From positions 1 through 36,148 of the forward strand of contig CALCEY010000016.1 in assembly GCA_937900415.1 (NCBI GenBank): a stretch of 36,148 bases of DNA, read 5' to 3'. The notes beneath the pieces are model-generated. The model saw nothing but the letters and a program-made list of their open reading frames with translations. It was not told the origin of the DNA and did no database searches. Below are positions 31,530 through 36,148 of the stretch, one piece after another; position 1 is the stretch's first letter, and every line of letters starts with the position of its first letter. This stretch comes from an uncultured Clostridia bacterium (lineage in GTDB: Bacteria > Bacillota > Clostridia > Peptostreptococcales > Anaerovoracaceae). The position numbers and the translations under genes are program-made.

Positions 31530-32675
31530 TCATATGCCGCAGACTTTATATGCCTCTCTGCGAGCTATGCGATCCGCCTCCGTAATTCCCTCTAAATCTA
31601 ATTTATATGCAGGCTTGTGCCTGTCAAGAATTCTTTCCAGATTATTTTGAATATCTGTAAATTTAATCTTCCCCGAAAGAAAAAGATCTACCAGCACTTC
31701 GTTGGCGCCGTTCATCACCACCGGATAAGTTCCTCCGGCTTCCGACGCTTCGTATGCCAGCCTTATACATTTAAATACATCTGTATTCGGTTTTTCAAAA
31801 GTCAGGGAGGAAGCTTTTCCGAAAAAATCTATCCCCTCTTCTCTGCTTGGCAGTCTGTCGGGATAGGCGAGGGCAAAGCTTATTGGAATACGCATGTCCG
31901 GTATTCCCATCTGCCCGATTACAGATTTATCCTCAAATTCCACTGCCGAATGGAGTATGCTCTGAGGATGTACGAGGATCTCGATTTTTCTTACGTCAAC
32001 ATCAAACAGCCACTTGGCTTCTATCACCTCAAGGCCCTTGTTCATCATGGTCGCCGAATCTACAGTTATCTTTCTGCCCATTGACCAGTTGGGATGGTTT
32101 AAAGCCTGCTCCAATGTTACGTGTTTGAGCTGTTCTTCTGTATATCCCCGAAAAGGACCTCCTGAAGCAGTGAGCAGTATCCTGTTTATTTTTCTTCTCC
32201 TGTTTCCCTCCAGAGACTGGAAAATAGCGCTGTGTTCGCTGTCCACCGGCATAAGCCTTATTCCCTTTTCCGAAACAGTCTTCATTATCACTTCACCGCC
32301 GGCAACGAGAGTTTCCTTGTTGGCCAGCGCCACGTCTCTTCCTGCCATTACAGCGTGATATGTCGGTTCCATTCCTCTCATTCCCATCAATGCGTTGACA
32401 ACCATGTCGCAATCAGCCTCAGCTGCGCATATGAGACCTTCACGCCCCCACATTATCTCGGTTTTCGGATGTTTTTTCTTAAGTTTAAGCGCATCCTCCT
32501 CATCAGCCGTAACAGCTAAGAGGGGCTTGAATTCATCTATCTGCTGAGATAAAAGTTCCCGGTTGCTGCCGCATGTCAAAACTACCGTCTGATAGCTTTC
32601 TTTATTTTCCCTTATTATGTCAAGACACTGGGTTCCTATTGACCCGGTGCTGCCAAGCAGTGATATTTTTTTCAT
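31530..32675 (-). CDS. dxr: 1-deoxy-D-xylulose 5-phosphate reductoisomerase
   Basis: Dxr makes 2-C-methylerythritol 4-phosphate with NADPH, the committed step of the non-mevalonate pathway. The 381-residue protein has the cofactor loop ISLLGSTGSIGTQ at the N-terminus, the metal/substrate region MPVDSEHSAIFQSLEG, and NHPNWSMGRKITVDSATMMNKGLE. Length is normal. AGGAGC lies 6 nt before the ATG. It is 75 nt from cdsA. Confidence 0.97.
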   Translation of the reverse strand: MKKISLLGSTGSIGTQCLDIIRENKESYQTVVLTCGSNRELLSQQIDEFKPLLAVTADEEDALKLKKKHPKTEIMWGREGLICAAEADCDMVVNALMGMRGMEPTYHAVMAGRDVALANKETLVAGGEVIMKTVSEKGIRLMPVDSEHSAIFQSLEGNRRRKINRILLTASGGPFRGYTEEQLKHVTLEQALNHPNWSMGRKITVDSATMMNKGLEVIEAKWLFDVDVRKIEILVHPQSILHSAVEFEDKSVIGQMGIPDMRIPISFALAYPDRLPSREEGIDFFGKASSLTFEKPNTDVFKCIRLAYEASEAGGTYPVVMNGANEVLVDLFLSGKIKFTDIQNNLERILDRHKPAYKLDLEGITEADRIARREAYKVCGI

Positions 32676-32750
32676 CGTTAAGCTCCTGTCTATGTTTTCA
32701 GCCGCTAATGCGAAGGAATATCAATGAGCTGAATTTTTTGCCTTTCCCGG

Positions 32751-33536
32751 TTAAAAGATTTCCGCAAAAGCGATGGCGTAATAAACCAGCGGCGCAGTGA
32801 ACATTACGCTGTCAAATCTGTCCAGTATGCCTCCGTGTCCCGGGATAAGATTTCCGTAATCCTTTATTCCCATCTGACGTTTAAACGCCGACGCCGACAA
32901 ATCTCCCAACTGAGCTACTATGCTGCCGAAAGCTCCGATGATAAGACATTCGGCAATCATTTCGGGAATTACGAGCCATCCGAACAGGCCGCAGAAAATT
33001 ATGCTTCCTGCCACTCCTCCCACAGCTCCTTCTATGCTTTTTTTAGGGCTGAGGTTCGGGCAAAGCTTATGCTTTCCTATAGCCATACCCGTAAAGTATG
33101 CCATTATGTCCGTGCCGAAGGCCGACAGAAATACAAGCCAAATCAAAACGGGCTTTTCCGACTGGTCTATGAGAACTATATGATATGAAAAAAAGCCGGC
33201 GTACATTATTCCAAGAAGAGTAGCCGTCATATCTTCCAGCTTTCTTTCATTCACCTTAAAGCCGTATATCATGCTGGCCATTACTACGGCCGCCATCCAC
33301 GCCATCACCGGTATAAAGCTGTCCGGCACGGCGGCATTGAGCGCATATAGCGCAATTACGCTGACGCAGCCTATGGCAAAGGAAGGCTTAACTCCAACAG
33401 CTTCAAAGCCTTTATAAAATTCCCTCACTCCCATAAGACCGACTATAAGGGCGGCAAAAAATATGAACCAGCCTCCCAGATAAACCAGTATCAAAAGCGG
33501 CAGCATTATACATGCTGAAATAATTCTTGTCTTCAT
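32751..33536 (-). CDS. cdsA: Phosphatidate cytidylyltransferase CdsA
   Basis: CdsA converts phosphatidate and CTP into CDP-diacylglycerol, the precursor of membrane phospholipids. The 261-residue protein has about seven membrane segments and the family signature SAFKRQMGIKDYGNLIPGHGG followed by ILDRFDSV near residues 215-243. AGGAGAAAAAG precedes the ATG. It follows uppS after a 173-nt gap that contains a direct repeat. It uses the acyl chains produced by the fatty-acid operon in the same window. Confidence 0.95.
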   Translation of the reverse strand: MKTRIISACIMLPLLILVYLGGWFIFFAALIVGLMGVREFYKGFEAVGVKPSFAIGCVSVIALYALNAAVPDSFIPVMAWMAAVVMASMIYGFKVNERKLEDMTATLLGIMYAGFFSYHIVLIDQSEKPVLIWLVFLSAFGTDIMAYFTGMAIGKHKLCPNLSPKKSIEGAVGGVAGSIIFCGLFGWLVIPEMIAECLIIGAFGSIVAQLGDLSASAFKRQMGIKDYGNLIPGHGGILDRFDSVMFTAPLVYYAIAFAEIF

Positions 33537-33652
33537 CTTTTTCTCCTAATTTGCGTAATAATCCGGCGGGCATTGCCGTGATAAGCGTTTATTGCAAGCC
33601 TTTGTTATGATATACAAGACTTTCCTCGCACACCCCCGCAAAGGTTTTCTTC

Positions 33653-33700
33653 GCTTCGCAGGCTTTTCTGCCCTTTCTTGCTTCGCAGGCTTTTCTGCCC
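33653..33700. repeat. Perfect 21-bp direct repeat in the uppS-cdsA gap
   Basis: Bases 33653-33673 and 33680-33700 are identical, with a period of 27. A shorter relative (GCAAAGGTTTTCTTCGC) lies just to the left. The repeat fills the space directly after the uppS stop; no terminator or promoter is apparent in it. Confidence 0.85.
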
Positions 33701-33709
33701 CGCAGTCTG

Positions 33710-34432
33710 CTATCTTCCGCCGTATCTGCGCTCTCTCTTAGTATATTCTTCTATTATGCCTTCAAATTCATCCGGCGTAAAATCAGGCCAAAGGGAATCA
33801 CTGAAAGCCAATTCGCTGTAAGCTCCCTGCCACAGCAGAAAGTTGGACAGTCTCTCCTCGCCGCTTGTCCTTATTATAAGATCCGGGTCAGGTATATTTT
33901 GATTTTCCGTGCCGGTATAAAGATATCTTGAAATCATATTTTCATCTATATCGCAGCCCTTAAGCTCGCCGTTTTCGACAAGATAACATATCTTTCTGAC
34001 GGCACGGGCTATCTCCTGCCGCCCTCCATAATTAAGGGCTATGCTGAATTGCAGTCCGTCGTTATCTTCAGTCGTAGTCAAAGCTTTTTCAATGCTGTTT
34101 AAGGCAGTCTTGGGTATCTGGTTATAATCTCCCAATATTCTTACTTTTACGTTGTTTTGGTTCAATTCCCCGAGTTCGCTGGCAACATACTTGACGATCA
34201 GACCGAATATTCCTCCCACTTCTTCCGCCGAACGTTTCCAATTTTCTGTGGAAAAAGCATAGACCGTAAGATATTTTATGCCTATCACGTCAGCTCTTTT
34301 TATTATCTCTTTCATGGCAAGCACACCGGCGTTGTGGCCCTGAAGCCTGTTTACTCTGTTTTTCTGTGCCCAGCGTCCGTTGCCGTCCATTATTACGGCT
34401 ACGTGCGCCGGTAAAAGTTCTTTGTTCAACAT
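33710..34432 (-). CDS. uppS: Isoprenyl (undecaprenyl) diphosphate synthase
   Basis: UppS elongates farnesyl diphosphate with isopentenyl units to make the lipid carrier for cell-wall synthesis. The 240-residue protein has VAVIMDGNGRWAQ with Asp16, the substrate region YAFSTENWKRS, and the C-terminal DLIIRTSGEERLSNFLLWQ plus SDSLWPDF signatures. The ribosome site is weak (GGTGAT), and a strong hairpin sits about 18 nt before the start codon, so translation may depend on read-through structure. It uses the isoprenoid units made by dxr/ispG in the same operon. Confidence 0.96.
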   Translation of the reverse strand: MLNKELLPAHVAVIMDGNGRWAQKNRVNRLQGHNAGVLAMKEIIKRADVIGIKYLTVYAFSTENWKRSAEEVGGIFGLIVKYVASELGELNQNNVKVRILGDYNQIPKTALNSIEKALTTTEDNDGLQFSIALNYGGRQEIARAVRKICYLVENGELKGCDIDENMISRYLYTGTENQNIPDPDLIIRTSGEERLSNFLLWQGAYSELAFSDSLWPDFTPDEFEGIIEEYTKRERRYGGR

Positions 34433-34450
34433 ATATAATCACCATAAACA

Positions 34451-34474
34451 GTGTGGCTGCTTACGCAGCCACAC
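34451..34474 (-). promoter_or_regulatory. Strong hairpin between frr and uppS (possible attenuator)
   Basis: GTGTGGCTGC (34451-34460) and GCAGCCACAC (34465-34474) form a perfect 10-bp stem with a 4-nt loop. On the minus strand the stem is followed by TGTTTATGG, a poor T run, then uppS; on the plus strand it is followed by ATTTTT. It may reduce transcription into uppS or act as an RNA-processing or stability element. Confidence 0.6.
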
Positions 34475-34488
34475 ATTTTTAAGTTTTA

Positions 34489-35043
34489 TTACACTTCAAG
34501 TATTTCTTTTTCTTTACCGGCTATGATACTGTCGATTTCCTTAGTAGTCTTATCGGTTGCCTTCTGAATATCGTCCAGAGCTTTTTTCAGCTCGTCTTCT
34601 GTAATTTCATGCGTCTTTTCCAGCTTCTTAAGTTCATCATTGGCGTCTCGTCTTATATTTCTTATTGCGATTTTACTTTCCTCACCCATTTTCTTAACGG
34701 TTTTGGTAAGCTCCTTTCGCCTCTCCTCCGTAACCTGAGGAATTACCAGCCTTACGCATTTTCCATCGTTGGACGGAGTAATTCCAATATTGGCAACATT
34801 GATTCCTTTTTCTATTTCATGAATAGATTTAGCGTCAAAAGGCGTGATAAGCAGCGTTCTCGGATCTGGAACTGATATATTGGCAAGATTTTTCAGAGGA
34901 GTCGGCGTTCCGTAATACTCCACCATTACCTTATCAAGCAGTGATGGATTAGCTCTGCCTGCCCTCACCGTATTTAAATCTTCCTTTAAGATTGATATGC
35001 TCTTTTGACTTCTTTCTTCAAGATTCTTTTTTATTCTTTCCAT
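34489..35043 (-). CDS. frr: Ribosome recycling factor
   Basis: RRF splits post-termination ribosomes together with EF-G. The 184-residue protein is full length and shows LNTVRAGRANPSLLDKVMVEYYG, PDPRTLLITPFDAKS and the C-terminal helix bundle RRDANDELKKLEKTHEITEDE (given in parts). The ATG at 35043, 8 nt from GGAGG, is preferred to 35067. A small hairpin (CGCCC/GGGCG, 35090-35103) lies in the 68-nt gap after pyrH. Confidence 0.96.
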   Translation of the reverse strand: MERIKKNLEERSQKSISILKEDLNTVRAGRANPSLLDKVMVEYYGTPTPLKNLANISVPDPRTLLITPFDAKSIHEIEKGINVANIGITPSNDGKCVRLVIPQVTEERRKELTKTVKKMGEESKIAIRNIRRDANDELKKLEKTHEITEDELKKALDDIQKATDKTTKEIDSIIAGKEKEILEV

Positions 35044-35111
35044 AACAGTTTCCTCCAGTTTAATCAATTATTCCGTTAATATGTCTATGCGCCCTGCCGG
35101 GCGACTGCTTT

Positions 35112-35816
35112 TTATTCGATTACAGTTCCTATATCTTCACCCATGACGGCTTTCATAACATTGCCTTCCTCAGCTATGGCAAAGACATGGATTTTTATAT
35201 TATTATCTTTACATAACGTGGCTGCCGTAAGATCCATAACTTTTAAATCCTTTTCCACAACCTCCATGTGAGTAAGTTTTTTGAACTTCACGGCGTCTCT
35301 ATGAACAGATGGGTCCTTATCGTACACGGCATCCACATTCTTTGCCAGAAGGATTACGTCTGCATCCATTTCGGCTGCTCTCAGCGCTGCCGTAGTATCG
35401 GTGGAAAAGAAAGGATTTCCCGTTCCTGCTCCGAATATGACAAGGCTGCCGTGTTCCAGATGGCTTAAAGCTTTTCTTCTTGCATAAGGCTCCGCTACTT
35501 CTCTCATTTCTATGGCTGTCTGTACCTTTGCAGGAACTCCGAGAGCAAGAAATGCGTCCTGCAAAGCCAGCGAGTTCATGACGGTGGCAAGCATTCCCAT
35601 ATAATCTGCGGTTGCTCTGTCCATATCCTTGCTGGTTCTTCCTCTCCAGAAATTGCCGCCTCCCACTACGATTGCCACTTGTATGCCAAGGTCGTGGATT
35701 TGTTTAACCTCAGCGGCAACTTTTCTTGTCATCTCTTCGTTGATTCCGAAATGTTGTTCTCCTGCAAGGGCTTCCCCGCTGATTTTAAGCAAAACTCTTT
35801 TGTATATAGGTTTCAT
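35112..35816 (-). CDS. pyrH: UMP kinase PyrH
   Basis: PyrH phosphorylates UMP to UDP and belongs to the amino acid kinase family. The 234-residue protein has YKRVLLKISGEALAG, the glycine loop VVGGGNFWRGR, and GAGTGNPFFSTDTTAALRA. Length is normal. The ATG at 35816 fits the family; the nearest ribosome-like sequence, GAGAGG, is about 14 nt away, so initiation may be weak. It is the first gene of the run pyrH-frr-uppS-cdsA-dxr-rseP-ispG-polC. No tsf gene is adjacent in the visible sequence. Confidence 0.96.
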   Translation of the reverse strand: MKPIYKRVLLKISGEALAGEQHFGINEEMTRKVAAEVKQIHDLGIQVAIVVGGGNFWRGRTSKDMDRATADYMGMLATVMNSLALQDAFLALGVPAKVQTAIEMREVAEPYARRKALSHLEHGSLVIFGAGTGNPFFSTDTTAALRAAEMDADVILLAKNVDAVYDKDPSVHRDAVKFKKLTHMEVVEKDLKVMDLTAATLCKDNNIKIHVFAIAEEGNVMKAVMGEDIGTVIE

Positions 35817-36148
35817 CTTGTATTTACCATCCTCTCTCGTAAAGAAATGCCGAAGTTTTTCTGTATTTTATGTTATTTTTCCGGAAATATCGTAAGTTTT
35901 TTAATTCAATCGTCTGATGTCGTCTGATATTACCGAAAAAACAATCTGATTCGCCGCTCGAAGTAAGACTCCGTATTTGTGCAAAGTTCAATTCTGACAT
36001 GAAACGTGCAACGAACGTTTCCTTGCGGCAACGCTAAACATTATAATCCTCTGCGGATATTCTAACGCCGTAAGGTCAGGCAGTATACGTTTTAATGAAC
36101 CCTGCCTTTTTTCTCCTTTGCGGCAACGCCGCACAACATGATCCGTGG
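35817..36148. other. Region upstream of pyrH at the window edge, mostly unassigned
   Basis: A TATAAT box on the minus strand (36040-36045) could serve pyrH, but no good -35 box lies upstream. TTGCGGCAACGC occurs twice (36023-36034 and 36118-36129), the right copy forming a small hairpin TGCGGC/GCCGCA. AGGCAG (36078-36083) and CTGCCT (36102-36107) followed by six Ts suggest a weak plus-strand terminator. A minus-strand frame is open from the right edge to a TGA at 35988 (52 codons visible), with no recognisable family. Confidence 0.45.

Overview
This window looks like a chromosomal core segment of a low-to-mid-GC Gram-positive anaerobe of the class Clostridia. The evidence is a PolC-type replicase, a FabK/FabT-type fatty-acid cluster, the non-mevalonate genes dxr and ispG, ferredoxin-like domains, and strong sigma-A promoters and Shine-Dalgarno sites. 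Placement below class level (for example Peptostreptococcales/Anaerovoracaceae-like) is a guess. Almost every gene is on the minus strand; only a DUF1275 membrane protein near the left edge is on plus. I see no IS element, prophage, CRISPR array, tRNA or rRNA.

Layout, left to right. (1) 1-2265: the 5' end of a cstA-type gene, a DUF1275 gene behind an odd leader, and a small Cys-containing protein. (2) 2616-13436: a complete type II fatty-acid operon transcribed right to left as acpP-accB-accC-accD-accA-fabH-fabK-(fabX-like)-fabD-fabG-fabF-fabZ-fabT, with many overlapping or abutting genes. Its main promoter (TTGACA-17-TAGGAT) is followed by three copies of a TACTTAAA-type motif at 14- and 28-base spacing. 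A related copy overlaps the separate promoter of the terminal MarR-family gene, which suggests a FabT-like autoregulated circuit. (3) 13800-22318: the translation/transcription operon rimP-nusA-ylxR-ylxQ-infB-rbfA-nrnA-truB-ribF. (4) 22611-25352: an antiporter-like transporter followed by two tandem paralogues that fuse a PNPOx-like flavin domain to a two-cluster ferredoxin domain. (5) 25557-35816: pyrH-frr-uppS-cdsA-dxr-rseP-ispG-polC, covering UMP kinase, ribosome recycling, undecaprenyl and phospholipid precursors, the isoprenoid pathway, a site-2 protease and the replicase.

Two observations stand out. First, the fatty-acid operon carries two adjacent nitronate-monooxygenase-fold genes. 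One is an ordinary FabK. The other is 367 residues with a C-terminal Cys-x2-Cys-x3-Cys-x7-Cys tail and an active-site-type His185, features that recall the [4Fe-4S] flavoenzyme FabX of Helicobacter pylori, which makes unsaturated fatty acids without oxygen. No fabA, fabM or fabN is visible, so this gene is a good candidate for the missing unsaturation step. Second, PolC is only 1283 residues: the PHP domain reads straight through the place where the DEDD 3'-5' proofreading exonuclease is normally inserted, so the replicase appears to lack built-in proofreading.

Where the genes work together, the fab/acc, uppS/cdsA and dxr/ispG sets jointly supply membrane lipid, undecaprenyl carrier and isoprenoid precursors, while the rimP-to-ribF and pyrH-frr sets serve ribosome biogenesis and nucleotide supply. 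Gene starts were chosen by Shine-Dalgarno spacing and family N-termini; several differ from the longest open frame.
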